Positions 18,611-27,690 are shown, counted from the stretch's first letter. The stretch is DNA of 64,000 nt from Aquimarina acroporae (GCF_023195925.1 NZ_JALPRE010000012.1:124001-188000), one strand, 5' to 3'. Notes: generated by a model not told the origin, from the sequence alone. Numbers and translations are program-made.

Positions 18611-19348
18611 ATGATTTTAAAATATAACATCAGCGGGATGACCTGTAATGGTTGTCGAAATAATGTAGAACAGAAACTACGTAATCACCAAAAAATTCTC
18701 AATCTATCTGTAGATTTAGAAAAATCGGAAGCCATTATAGAAACAGATTCATACATCGAATTAAATCAATTAAGACTGTTGTTGCCAGAAAAATATACCA
18801 TAACAGAGAAAAAAGACCATGGTGAAAATCTGGATATTTTGAAGGATAATCCTAATTCGGTATCTGTGTCTAGTAAAGCCAAGCAATTACGACCTCTCTT
18901 TATCATTTTTGGGTATATCGCTATAGCTAGTGTTTTGCTGAATTATGAAGATTGGAACATTCAAAACATGATGCTCGATTTTATGGGGCTTTTTTATGTG
19001 GTATTCAGCTTTTTTAAATTGTTGGATCTTAGTGGGTTTCCGGAGTCGTTTAGAATGTATGATCCATTGGCCAAATTGGTGCCTTTTTATGGCTGGATAT
19101 ATCCTTTTATAGAATTATCTCTTGCTATTTTGTTTTTAATGCGTCTGTATATTCCTCTCGCGTTGGTAGCGACATTACTAATTTTAGGAATTACCACTTT
19201 TGGAGTAACAAAAGTGTTATTTGATAAAAAATCTATTCAATGTGCGTGTCTTGGTACTACTATGAATTTACCGATGACCGAAGCAACGTTTATCGAGAAT
19301 ATCATCATGATCTTGATGTCAATTTTTATGTTAATTCAAATGGCTTAA
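18611..19348 (+). CDS. heavy-metal-associated domain fused to a MauE/DoxX-like membrane domain
   Basis: This is a 245-residue protein. Residues 1-65 are an HMA domain with the metal site GMTCNGC (C12, C15). Residues about 95-245 hold four transmembrane helices of the MauE/DoxX type, with a short loop containing CACLG (C211, C213) and MNLPMTEATFIEN. It starts two bases after the channel gene and is followed two bases later by the adaptor gene, so it belongs to the efflux operon. It may hand copper or silver ions to the pump or reduce thiols at the membrane. The function is not established. Confidence 0.82.
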   Translation: MILKYNISGMTCNGCRNNVEQKLRNHQKILNLSVDLEKSEAIIETDSYIELNQLRLLLPEKYTITEKKDHGENLDILKDNPNSVSVSSKAKQLRPLFIIFGYIAIASVLLNYEDWNIQNMMLDFMGLFYVVFSFFKLLDLSGFPESFRMYDPLAKLVPFYGWIYPFIELSLAILFLMRLYIPLALVATLLILGITTFGVTKVLFDKKSIQCACLGTTMNLPMTEATFIENIIMILMSIFMLIQMA

Positions 19349-19350
19349 TT

Positions 19351-21057
19351 ATGAATAAGAAAATAGTAATATTCTGTGCAATTTCGATTGGGCTAGGGCT
19401 ATTCATAGGATATTTAATTTTTAAGAGCCCCAAAGAGACTTCAAATCATATTGAGGCTCATTCTGATCATAATGAACAATGGACCTGTTCTATGCATCCT
19501 CAAATCGTGAGAGACGAACCTGGTGATTGTCCCATTTGCGGAATGGATTTGATACCTGTAGAAGGAGGATCAAACGGATTGTCTCAAGAACAATTCAGGT
19601 TAACAGAGAATGCAATTGCACTTGCCAATATACAGACGACAGTGGTGGGAAATACACAAAGAGATGGTAATAATGGTATTTCCATATCGGGTAAGATAGC
19701 TGCGAATGAAAAAGCTATAGCCGTGCAAGCGAGCTATTTTGATGGAAGGATAGAGCAATTGAATGCGAATTACGAAGGTCAGAACATTAATAAAGGACAA
19801 TTACTGGCCACTATATATTCTCCAGAATTGGTGGCTACGCAGCAAGAACTTATTACGGCGGCTTCGCTCAAAGAATCGCAACCGAGATTGTATGAAGCGG
19901 TTCGCAATAAACTAAAATTATGGAAGCTGTCTGATGCTCAAATACAATCAATAGAAAGCTCAGAAAAGGTTCGTGACAAATTTCCTGTATATGCCACGGT
20001 TTCTGGAACCGTAACAGAGGTAATTGCAGTTGAAGGAGACTATGTGAAAAGAGGACAACCCATTATTAAAGTGAGTAACTTAGGTACAGTATGGGCCGAG
20101 TTTGATGTGTATGAACGGCAATTATCACAATTTAAGAAAGGGCAAAACATAGCGATAACAGCCAATGCTTATCCAGATCAAACATTCAAAGGTGTAGTGT
20201 CTTTTATTGATCCTGTCTTAAATACTGCTACCCGAACAACATCCATTCGCGTTGTTCTTACTAATAATAACGCTCTTTTTAAACCTGGAATGTTTGTAAA
20301 TGGTATAGTCGAAACGAAAAGTGATATTGAGCATGTATCAAAATTACTGGTTCCTGCGTCATCTGTAATGTGGACCGGTAAACGTTCTCTGGTATACGTG
20401 AAAATAAAACCTGATGAACCAATTTTTGAAATGAAAGAAGTGGTTTTGGGGGTGAAGAATGGTGATAATGTTGAGGTTTTATCTGGTTTGCAACCAGGTG
20501 AAGAAATCGTTACTAATGGTACTTTTACTGTCGATGCGGCTGCACAGTTGCAAGGAAAAAAATCAATGATGAATAAAAAAGATGAGAATAATGTAATGGA
20601 TGCAACACCAAAAACCGAGATGTCAAGAGCATTTCAAAAAAGCTTTTTGGAGGCACTCTCATCTTACTTTGAATTTAAAAATGCCTTTGTAGACTCTAAC
20701 GTAGAAGAGGTTTCAAATTTTGGTAAGACACTATTATCAAATTTTAATGATACTGATATTACGTCCTTATCAAAGTCAGAAAAATCATATTTTGATAATT
20801 GTAAAAAAATACTGGGAGAAATGTTGAAAACTACTAATATTGATACGAGAAGAAAGTACTTTGTTAACTTCAATAAAAATATGGTTGAGCTGGCGATGTT
20901 AATAGAAGGTACAAATCAGGCTATATATGTACAAAAGTGTCCTATGGCAGATGGCAATAAAGGTGCAATTTGGCTGAGTGAAAGTAAAGAAGTAAAAAAT
21001 CCGTATTACGGAGACTTAATGTTGAATTGTGGAGAAGTGATAGAAACCATCAAATAA
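19351..21057 (+). CDS. CusB-like RND efflux periplasmic adaptor with HMBD and DUF3347 domains
   Basis: This is a 568-residue membrane-fusion protein. After an N-terminal membrane anchor (about 4-24) comes a heavy-metal-binding domain, WTCSMHPQIV to CPICGMDLIPV (C46, H49, C60, C63). The hairpin, lipoyl and beta-barrel domains follow (about 100-390). The C-terminal DUF3347 domain (about 420-568) ends in CPMADGNKGAIWLSE and LNCGEVIE, a likely extra metal site. I chose ATG 19351, two bases after the previous stop. A frame extension to 19240 would run through the preceding gene. It completes a tripartite copper/silver-type pump. Confidence 0.92.
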   Translation: MNKKIVIFCAISIGLGLFIGYLIFKSPKETSNHIEAHSDHNEQWTCSMHPQIVRDEPGDCPICGMDLIPVEGGSNGLSQEQFRLTENAIALANIQTTVVGNTQRDGNNGISISGKIAANEKAIAVQASYFDGRIEQLNANYEGQNINKGQLLATIYSPELVATQQELITAASLKESQPRLYEAVRNKLKLWKLSDAQIQSIESSEKVRDKFPVYATVSGTVTEVIAVEGDYVKRGQPIIKVSNLGTVWAEFDVYERQLSQFKKGQNIAITANAYPDQTFKGVVSFIDPVLNTATRTTSIRVVLTNNNALFKPGMFVNGIVETKSDIEHVSKLLVPASSVMWTGKRSLVYVKIKPDEPIFEMKEVVLGVKNGDNVEVLSGLQPGEEIVTNGTFTVDAAAQLQGKKSMMNKKDENNVMDATPKTEMSRAFQKSFLEALSSYFEFKNAFVDSNVEEVSNFGKTLLSNFNDTDITSLSKSEKSYFDNCKKILGEMLKTTNIDTRRKYFVNFNKNMVELAMLIEGTNQAIYVQKCPMADGNKGAIWLSESKEVKNPYYGDLMLNCGEVIETIK

Positions 21058-21070
21058 GAAATTGGCGATT

Positions 21071-21511
21071 CTAGGCAGCATTGTGCTTATTCTTTTTGGA
21101 TAAGCTTTTGGCCCAAGTAATGGCATCGGTTATGTTATTGAATGTTTGTAATTTATTTCTCATAAATAATTTTTCCAATAAGGTGTTTAATAATCCTTTT
21201 TGGTCATAACTAACGATAGCATAACCTTTAAGCATATATCTATATTTGTAAAAACTTAACCAATCACTTGGAACTACAGAGTAGGGGTTAATTCTATTAG
21301 AGATATATACAAGATTTTTTCCGTTTTGATCATAGAGTTCAGTGATTTCTTCAACCACCTGTTTTGCATGTTGTTCCCAGTTAAATACAACATCTTTATG
21401 CACTTCGCCCACAATGAAAGTGTCAAAAAGGTAATAATCTCCAAAAGGATAATTAATAACTTGAATAGCGTTGTGATAAAAAGAAGTGTCTTTGATACTT
21501 GCCATATTCAA
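21071..21511 (-). CDS. hypothetical protein, possible STAS-like fold
   Basis: This is a 146-residue soluble protein with no signal peptide. I do not recognise a specific family. Alternating strands and helices (YLFDTFIVGEVHKD, then VVEEITELYDQNGKNLVYIS, and a final helix with ITDAITWAKSL) recall the STAS/SpoIIAA-like proteins of Flavobacteriaceae, but this is only a resemblance. Start choice lies between Met codons at 21511 and 21505. It converges with the efflux operon and has no obvious partner. Confidence 0.6.
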   Translation of the reverse strand: MNMASIKDTSFYHNAIQVINYPFGDYYLFDTFIVGEVHKDVVFNWEQHAKQVVEEITELYDQNGKNLVYISNRINPYSVVPSDWLSFYKYRYMLKGYAIVSYDQKGLLNTLLEKLFMRNKLQTFNNITDAITWAKSLSKKNKHNAA

Positions 21512-21747
21512 AAGTATGTTAAAAACTGTTAAAAATCAATACTTTGATTTGAAAAAACAGGACTAAATTCGACTAACAGAATTAATAATCGACAAGTGGT
21601 TGTAAGTAAAGTGTTTAACAAAAAGAATGTTGATTGCTTTAAAATTATATGTTTTAGAAGTATTGTTTATAATTATGAAGAAGATTTGTGGTTTATCTGC
21701 TTAAAAATTACGCTGATTTAACCAATTTTATGATTTTAAAACGCTTC

Positions 21748-21772
21748 TTGTAAAGAAAGAGCATTATCTTTG
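21748..21772 (+). promoter_or_regulatory. probable promoter of the COG2426-like gene
   Basis: TATCTTTG at 21765-21772 matches the -7 consensus TAnnTTTG exactly. A TTG at 21748-21750 lies 14 bp upstream, shorter than the usual 19-21 bp. The position implies that transcription starts near 21779, which argues against a TTG start codon at 21770 and for the GTG at 21794. Confidence 0.55.
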
Positions 21773-21793
21773 TCGTCCCAAAAAAAGGAAGTA

Positions 21794-22252
21794 GTGATTG
21801 AAGAATTTGTAATAGCCATGCTATGGAGTATTTCTCCTTTTGGAGAAGCTAAGGTAGGTATACCTTATGGGCTCATTAATGGTCTCAATATCTATTTGGT
21901 ATTTATTTTGTGCTTCTTAGCCAATGTTTTGGTATTCCCTATTATGATCTTTTTTCTTGAAAAAATTAATAACTACTTATTACGCTGGAATCCTTATAAG
22001 AAAGCTGCAATTTTTGTTGCACGCAGAGCAAAAACCGGATCTGGAGACAAAATTAAAAAATATGGGTTTTGGGGGTTGTTATTGTTCGTAATGATACCAT
22101 TACCTGGAACCGGAGTTTATGCCGGTAGTATAGCTACATATCTATTTAAGATAAAAAGAAGAAAAGCTTTTGTTGCAAACAGTGTAGGTATCTTCTTGTC
22201 TTCTGTAATTGTATGGTCTACAACATTGTTAACTATGCAAGGAGTTTCTTAA
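21794..22252 (+). CDS. small multidrug export family membrane protein (COG2426-like)
   Basis: This is a membrane protein of about 152 residues with four or five helices. The N-terminal PFGEAKVGIPYGLI and the later FWGLLLFVMIPLPGTGVYAG are characteristic of PF06695, annotated as putative small multidrug export protein although transport has not been shown for most members. The frame is open from a TTG at 21770, but a consensus -7 promoter element overlaps that codon. I therefore place the start at GTG 21794, preceded by AAGGAAG. Its role here is unknown. Confidence 0.78.
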   Translation: MIEEFVIAMLWSISPFGEAKVGIPYGLINGLNIYLVFILCFLANVLVFPIMIFFLEKINNYLLRWNPYKKAAIFVARRAKTGSGDKIKKYGFWGLLLFVMIPLPGTGVYAGSIATYLFKIKRRKAFVANSVGIFLSSVIVWSTTLLTMQGVS

Positions 22253-22394
22253 AAACTACCTATTCACCTTTTTAATCAATTTTTGTTCATAACCAAGTTG
22301 CCTATGTAACAATATCATTTTTAAGTTGGTATGGTTTTTGAAAATTGCTTTGTAAGTTCACAATAAAAGCGTTTGCGAAAAAATGTGCTCAGGC

Positions 22395-22425
22395 TTTGAA
22401 AACAATTTGTGAAATTATAAATTTG
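22395..22425 (+). promoter_or_regulatory. consensus Bacteroidetes promoter
   Basis: TTTG at 22395-22398 and TAAATTTG at 22418-22425 are separated by 19 bp, a textbook -33/-7 pair. Transcription would start near 22432, about 22 bases before the ATG at 22454. Confidence 0.65.
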
Positions 22426-22453
22426 AAGTATTAATAATTACCCCCTTATTGAC

Positions 22454-23056
22454 ATGACAACAAACATCAAAAAGTTTTTACTTATTCTACCAGTTTTATG
22501 CTTTATTACCCAGGTTTATGGGCAAAATGAGCAAATTACCATACGTCAAAATAGTTCCCAAGATTTTAGTATCACAAGTGCAAATGGAATTCCTTTTACT
22601 GTTGTACTAGAAAACAGTAAAAAAGATGGACAATATCTTTTAGCCTCCGATGGTGAACTTGTATTCAATATGAGTGATATTACTCCCGAAAGTACTGCAA
22701 GATTAGTGTTTCAGAGAGGGATTTACGATCAGATGGAAGAAAAAGTGATGGTGCAGTATAGGATAGATGTTGAGTGGATTAAAGCAAGACTTGGGATTTC
22801 AGATGATCAATCAAAATTATTCCCAACACGTCCTATATTTGACGATCCGTCTTTAGAAAAACTTAAGCAAAAGGTTTATCAATATACCGAGACTCCCAAA
22901 AAAGAAGCGTATTTTAATGAGTGGATTGATAAAATAAACTATTCTTATGGTGTAGTTTTGTTTTTACGTGAAATGTATGCCGCGTCTAATGGAACCAGTA
23001 ACGGACAAAGCCATAATTTCACTCCGGTAAATCTTTATCAGGCACTTCGTTTGTAG
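22454..23056 (+). CDS. secreted protein of unknown function
   Basis: This is a 200-residue protein with a signal peptide (cleavage likely after VYGQ near residue 24). The first half is beta-rich (ITIRQNSSQDFSITSANGIPF) and the second half is helical, ending in NFTPVNLYQALRL. I recognise no catalytic motif or named domain. It has its own consensus promoter and converges with the PPOX-family gene, so it is a single-gene unit. Confidence 0.65.
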   Translation: MTTNIKKFLLILPVLCFITQVYGQNEQITIRQNSSQDFSITSANGIPFTVVLENSKKDGQYLLASDGELVFNMSDITPESTARLVFQRGIYDQMEEKVMVQYRIDVEWIKARLGISDDQSKLFPTRPIFDDPSLEKLKQKVYQYTETPKKEAYFNEWIDKINYSYGVVLFLREMYAASNGTSNGQSHNFTPVNLYQALRL

Positions 23057-23139
23057 TGACCTTAAAATTCTTAATTATCAAAAGCATTTGGGTTATTTGT
23101 CGTAAAGGCCAAATTTAGATTTGTGATACCTTTAGAAAA

Positions 23140-23754
23140 TTACTTGTTTTGATTTTGGAATTCTTCTAACTGTTTTTCCAACATCGATATCTTCTTTTCT
23201 AATTGTTCAATTCTAGGTTGAAACTCATCAATAGTATATCGTTGTTCTATGTGTTGAGGACAATTTACGTCCCATGCGTTGACCTTAATTTTGATAATTC
23301 GTTCAATAGAACTTATGTAGTTTTCGTCTTTTACAAGGTCCAATAGGCTATCATCTGGTTGGTGAGCAACTACTTCTCCCCAAATTTTGATACGCATCCT
23401 ATTAGGATAATCCATCAGAAAAAGGTGTACTTTGTTATTGACATCAAAATTACCAACAGAGATATATTGTCTGTTGCCAGAATAATCTGCAAAAGCAAGA
23501 TGTTTCTCGTCTAAAACCTTAAGAAATCCTTTTGGCCCACCTCTGTGTTGTATATAAGGTTGACCATTGGCATTTACAGAGGCCATATAAAATGAATTTC
23601 TAAGACTAATAAATGATTTTAGGTTCTCGGTAATAAGATGTTGCCAGTCTCTTTTTTCGGCCATTTTTTGGTAGGTTCCTCTAGAACCCATTTCCTCTTG
23701 TCTTTTTTTTACCTCTGGGCTAAAAGCAATATCACTTACAAAATCTTTACTCAT
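23140..23754 (-). CDS. pyridoxamine 5'-phosphate oxidase family flavin-binding protein
   Basis: This is a 204-residue protein with a split-barrel flavin-binding core. Landmarks are SFYMASVNANGQPYIQHRGG, LAFADYSGNRQYISVGN and VHLFLMDYPNRMRIKIWG, typical of the pyridoxamine phosphate oxidase-like (PPOX) family of flavin nucleotide-binding proteins. The C-terminus is a coiled coil of about 25 residues (QLEKKISMLEKQLEEF). The substrate is not predictable. It lies 115 bp downstream of the HisC-like gene, so joint transcription is possible but not evident. Confidence 0.85.
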   Translation of the reverse strand: MSKDFVSDIAFSPEVKKRQEEMGSRGTYQKMAEKRDWQHLITENLKSFISLRNSFYMASVNANGQPYIQHRGGPKGFLKVLDEKHLAFADYSGNRQYISVGNFDVNNKVHLFLMDYPNRMRIKIWGEVVAHQPDDSLLDLVKDENYISSIERIIKIKVNAWDVNCPQHIEQRYTIDEFQPRIEQLEKKISMLEKQLEEFQNQNK

Positions 23755-23869
23755 GGTTACAGTTTTTTAATGGTATATGAGTAGTCTGTTTAATTGCGAA
23801 TAACTTTCATTTTTTGGTTTGATACTAAGCTATAAGTTTAAAAATTAAAACAAGAACAGAAAGAAATGG

Positions 23870-25021
23870 TTATAACCATTTCTTTCCTTTCATTTTATCA
23901 AACAAGAAACTTATATCCTCTTCTGATCCCATGGTAACTCGAGCCCAATTAGGTTTTGTAGGCCAGCCCCCAGCAAGCAGAATATTGTTTTTAAGCATAA
24001 GTTCTTTATATGGTTTAAAATTTTTCACATCAAAATATACGAAGTTAGCCTCACTACCCAGGTAATTTAGTCCCATGGCGTCAAGCGCATTACAGAACTC
24101 CTTACGTATTTTGGTGTTGTTATTTCTTGATGTTTCTAAAAACGCATCGTCTTTTAAAGAGACAATGGCAGAGGCGACACTAAGTGAATTAGGCATGTTG
24201 CCCGGGAATCCTAATGTGAATTTTTTTTCCATCTCGGCTATAATTGATTCTGGTCCTAGCATAAAACCAATTCGTAAACCAGCTAAACCATATATTTTGG
24301 AAAACGTGCGAGTTATAAGAATGTTTTTTCCTTCGGTAATAAGCGGTGCCATTGATTTCTCTTTCCAGGAATTCATAAAATGAATGTAAGCTTCATCAAC
24401 AAGTATGGTAGTTTTATCAGAAACCATCCTACAGAATGATTTTAGGGTATCGGTTTCTATAGCTGTTCCTGTAGGGTTATTAGGATTACAGAGGGTTAAA
24501 AGGCTTGTTTTAGGATTTATCCTGGATTCCATTTCTGTCAAGTTCATTTTAAAATCAGAATCAACTTCTACAGGAACTACGTTGGCACCGATCTTTCTGG
24601 CAAAAAGTCCGATCACATCAAATGTTGGGGAAGGCACAATTATTTGTTCCCCTTTACTTCCAAAATGAGTAGCTGTCCAAATTAGCGGCTCAAAAGACCC
24701 GTGCCCAAGTAAAACATTTTCAGGTTTTAACCCTTCTTGTTCAGCGATTAACTGTTTTAATGCGTTTGCATCATATTCATAAAATGTAGAATATCTGTTA
24801 CTACGAAATGTAACTTGCTTGATTATATCTTCAACACTTTTGCTTGGACCCAAATGATTTTCATTGTAAAGTAATCTCCTAACCGAGTCGTTGTTATCAA
24901 TTTGATTTTTCCTTGTATGGGCTGTGTCAGTTTCAGAAAAGACGTTCAGGGGGAGCAGGCTTAAACCTGCAGAAGTTGCTAAAGAATTTTTTAACCATTG
25001 TCTTCGATTTATTGTATCCAT
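23870..25021 (-). CDS. exported HisC-like pyridoxal phosphate aminotransferase
   Basis: This is a 383-residue fold type I aminotransferase closest to histidinol-phosphate aminotransferase. The PLP lysine lies in TRTFSKIYGLAGLRIGF, and other family motifs are LCNPNNPTGTA and ILVDEAYIHF. Unlike true HisC it begins with a twin-arginine leader (NRRQWLKNSLATSAGLSLL), so it is probably exported folded by the Tat system. No histidine biosynthesis gene is nearby. The physiological substrate is unknown. Periplasmic aminotransferases of this kind are found in several Bacteroidetes genomes. Confidence 0.87.
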   Translation of the reverse strand: MDTINRRQWLKNSLATSAGLSLLPLNVFSETDTAHTRKNQIDNNDSVRRLLYNENHLGPSKSVEDIIKQVTFRSNRYSTFYEYDANALKQLIAEQEGLKPENVLLGHGSFEPLIWTATHFGSKGEQIIVPSPTFDVIGLFARKIGANVVPVEVDSDFKMNLTEMESRINPKTSLLTLCNPNNPTGTAIETDTLKSFCRMVSDKTTILVDEAYIHFMNSWKEKSMAPLITEGKNILITRTFSKIYGLAGLRIGFMLGPESIIAEMEKKFTLGFPGNMPNSLSVASAIVSLKDDAFLETSRNNNTKIRKEFCNALDAMGLNYLGSEANFVYFDVKNFKPYKELMLKNNILLAGGWPTKPNWARVTMGSEEDISFLFDKMKGKKWL

Positions 25022-25107
25022 AATGTTTAAAATTTATGCTAAATCAACTAAAAATCAGAGATACAGTCTATCGAATTCATGAATCCAATAGGGATTTAAT
25101 ATTAAAT

Positions 25108-26133
25108 TTAGGAGACTACTTTGGTTGCGTGTTTCAACCGATATTGCGAGGGCGTAGATTTTGTCAATGATTTAAACGCCACGTTAAAAGAAGAAAGGCT
25201 ATTGAAACCAGAGTCTAAAGCAATAGCCAAAATTTTTGTATTCATATGACTACCTACCAGAAGTTCTTTGGCTTTTTCTATTCTGTACTCATTAATGAAG
25301 TTTGAAAAGTTTTTATTGGCGTATTTATTTATAATCATAGATATATCTCTGGGAGATAAATTAAGTTTTGCAGATAATGATGCTAGTTTTAAATCGGGAT
25401 CCAAATAAAGAGCTTCACCTTCTATTAATTCTTTTATCCGGTTTAGCTGTAACTTGCCATCTTCTAGCGTAATATTTGAGTTTATGTATTTTTCTTTAGG
25501 ATCTTCATAAAACATTGTTTTTCTGTCGAACGCTAAAAAGAGGATAATAAACATGAGAATTGAGAATGCAACGATACCTGCAGAATAGATAGGGATTAAC
25601 TTAACAAATATTAATGTGTAAACTGTCCAAACTGCGCAAAGAGCATACACCAAAAGCTTATACCATTCTCTTATTTTTTTGTCTACTTCAATGGTTTTTT
25701 TTCGGGCCATAAATAAACTTGCAATTACATAAAAAAATGAGTGTGCCAGAATAAAACTATAGCTCAATTTCCAAAAATTACTATTGGTATCATTAGGGAT
25801 TTTAAAGCAGAAAACGATGTAGAGTAAACAAGGGATAAAATGCGGTGCAGCCCACTTTAATTGAATTTTGGCGCTTACGAAAAGAGAACGCCCATATAGA
25901 TATAGTAATGGGCCAATGGCTAAATTTGCTGCTAGCCCCAGGTTTTTAATAAAAACAGGGAGTTCTACAAAATTATAAAACACCGATTTGGTAATTCTTA
26001 ACGTAAGTACAACTAGCAATATTCCTAAGATAGTATTCTGAATCTTTTTACCTTTAAGTAGATAGATACCAAAGAATAGACTTATCCCAAGTCCAATACC
26101 ACTTATAATTGCTATTAATAATTTAATCACCAT
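25108..26133 (-). CDS. membrane-bound AraC family transcriptional regulator
   Basis: This is a 341-residue regulator. The first 200 residues hold about seven hydrophobic helices, with GPLLYLYGRSLF as the usual family landmark. A linker follows, then the AraC DNA-binding domain with LASLSAKLNLSPRDISMII and ILAIALDSGFNSLSSFNVAF and the terminal TPSQYR. This architecture is common in Flavobacteriaceae and may sense a membrane or periplasmic signal. It lies 86 bp upstream of the HisC-like gene on the same strand and could control it. Confidence 0.88.
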   Translation of the reverse strand: MVIKLLIAIISGIGLGISLFFGIYLLKGKKIQNTILGILLVVLTLRITKSVFYNFVELPVFIKNLGLAANLAIGPLLYLYGRSLFVSAKIQLKWAAPHFIPCLLYIVFCFKIPNDTNSNFWKLSYSFILAHSFFYVIASLFMARKKTIEVDKKIREWYKLLVYALCAVWTVYTLIFVKLIPIYSAGIVAFSILMFIILFLAFDRKTMFYEDPKEKYINSNITLEDGKLQLNRIKELIEGEALYLDPDLKLASLSAKLNLSPRDISMIINKYANKNFSNFINEYRIEKAKELLVGSHMNTKILAIALDSGFNSLSSFNVAFKSLTKSTPSQYRLKHATKVVS

Positions 26134-26196
26134 ATTTTTGAAAACCTATCTATTAAGATAAAACTGCTAGATCATAGAATTTGAATTTCACTTTTA

Positions 26197-26520
26197 TTAA
26201 TTTGTCTCATTAGAAAACTTTTTGATTTCTTCTATGATAGGAAATACTTTTTTACCTCTTTCAGAAACATAATATTCAACTCTTGGAGGAATCTCTTTAT
26301 ATGCTTTTCTGATGAGTATTCGGTATTCTACCAATACTTTTAATTCCTGGATTAGCATTTTTTCACTTATTTCAGGAATTAGGCGTTTTAATTCACCGAA
26401 TCGCCTTTTATCTTCACCAATTTCGTGAATGATTCGTAACCTCCATTTGCCACCAATTATCTTTAGAGTATTGTTAACTGGACATGTTTCTAAATTATTT
26501 TCATTTTTTTTTGCCTTCAA
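26197..26520 (-). CDS. HxlR family winged-helix transcriptional regulator
   Basis: This is a 107-residue regulator with the HxlR start CPVNNTLKIIGGKWRLRII (Cys14 is the redox-type cysteine found in many members). Further landmarks are RRFGELKRLIPEISEKML and VEYYVSERGKKVFPII. It is divergent from the NmrA-like gene, with two palindromes between the genes, so it very likely represses or activates both genes in response to an electrophile or a redox signal. The signal itself is not deducible. Confidence 0.9.
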   Translation of the reverse strand: MKAKKNENNLETCPVNNTLKIIGGKWRLRIIHEIGEDKRRFGELKRLIPEISEKMLIQELKVLVEYRILIRKAYKEIPPRVEYYVSERGKKVFPIIEEIKKFSNETN

Positions 26521-26543
26521 AACACCTTTAAATTTAAAATTTT

Positions 26544-26576
26544 TACCTAATAGTAGGTACCTTACCTTAAGGTAAG
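26544..26576. promoter_or_regulatory. paired palindromes, probable HxlR operator
   Basis: TACCTA and TAGGTA (26544-26549 and 26554-26559) flank four bases, and directly after them CTTACCTTAAGGTAAG (26561-26576) is a perfect 16-base palindrome. Both share the half-site TACCT. They lie between the divergent hxlR-type and NmrA-like genes. The -7 element TAATTTTG of the NmrA-like gene follows at 26603-26610, so the large palindrome sits close to the -33 position. Confidence 0.65.
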
Positions 26577-26634
26577 TACTAGAATATTAGTAAGCTAAAT
26601 TATAATTTTGCATTGAATTTAAAAAATAGTAATA

Positions 26635-27516
26635 ATGAATGCGAAGAAAATATTTGTAAGTGGGGTAACGGGATTTCAAGGAGCGGCAATCGCGCGACTT
26701 TTACTGGAGAGAGGCTTTAATGTATCATCCCTGGTACGCAATTTAAAAAGTGATACTATTGATAGTAGAGTAGAGGCAATTCCTGGAGAGTTCGAAAATG
26801 TAAATGAGGTATCATCTGCGTTAAGAAATGTAAATGGAGCCGTATTTACATTGCCGTTGATTTTTGATAAAGATAAGGCGATATCTATAACCAAAAATTT
26901 TATCGAAGCTGCTAAAAAGGAAAATGTGCCATTAGTTGTATTTAATTCTGGTTTTGATTTACCAAAAGAGAAAGCAAATTTACTTGGTGTAGATATCAAA
27001 GTGATCTTGAAAAAAGAGTTTGACGAATCTGGGTTAAACGTGATAACAATAAGTCCTGATATTTATTTAGACAATTTAACGGCTCCCTGGTCAATACCTT
27101 TGATTATCGAAAAAGGGATTCTTCCTTACCCTATTAAAGAAGGACAAAAAGTACCTTGGATTAGTCATACGGATCTTGCGAAATATATTACTGCTGCCAT
27201 TGAGAAACCTGAGTTAGCAGGACGAACACTTTTTGTTGGTGGAAATCTTCTTGCCGGGGAACAAATAGCACAGGAAATTAGTGCCAAAATAAACAAGCCT
27301 GTACACTTTGTTAGCCTATCTCCTGATGAGTTTGAACAAAATCTAAGTCCTAGTTTTGGAGCAATAGCCGCCAAGGAAATTTCAAACTTATATCGTTTTT
27401 TAGATCTTAATATTGATAGAATCTTAGCCAAAGATTATAAAGCTTCTCAGGAAATACTTGATGTAACACCACAATCATTATCGGAGTGGGTTGAAAACAT
27501 ACGATGGAATTATTAA
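26635..27516 (+). CDS. NmrA-like NAD(P)-binding protein
   Basis: This is a 293-residue atypical short-chain dehydrogenase of the NmrA/HSCARG type. The nucleotide-binding motif is VSGVTGFQGAAIARLLLERG at residues 8-27, followed by VSSLVRN. The C-terminal part contains VPWISHTDLAKYITAAIEKP and a substrate-loop GRTLFVGG. Such proteins either reduce quinones or act as NADPH sensors. Control by the divergent HxlR regulator fits quinone or electrophile detoxification, which is inference. Confidence 0.87.
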   Translation: MNAKKIFVSGVTGFQGAAIARLLLERGFNVSSLVRNLKSDTIDSRVEAIPGEFENVNEVSSALRNVNGAVFTLPLIFDKDKAISITKNFIEAAKKENVPLVVFNSGFDLPKEKANLLGVDIKVILKKEFDESGLNVITISPDIYLDNLTAPWSIPLIIEKGILPYPIKEGQKVPWISHTDLAKYITAAIEKPELAGRTLFVGGNLLAGEQIAQEISAKINKPVHFVSLSPDEFEQNLSPSFGAIAAKEISNLYRFLDLNIDRILAKDYKASQEILDVTPQSLSEWVENIRWNY

Positions 27517-27690
27517 AAAAATAAGGTAACACTATATGAGGTTTATCTTGGCTATCTTAATTGAGAAAGTCAAGAAGATGTTCCTATGAATTACTTACTT
27601 ATTGGTTTAGTTTAATAAAGCTTTGGTTATATATAAATTGTATTATATTGTGTAAAGAAATTAGAAATCATCAATAAATGTTTATTATAA

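Noticed and set aside
19240-19350. N-terminal extension of the CusB-like adaptor
   Set aside because: The extra 37 residues are read out of frame from the end of the HMA-MauE gene and precede a normal membrane-anchor start at 19351.
21770-21793. TTG start codon for the COG2426-like gene
   Set aside because: The codon overlaps a consensus -7 promoter element, so it should not be transcribed. GTG at 21794 is preferred.
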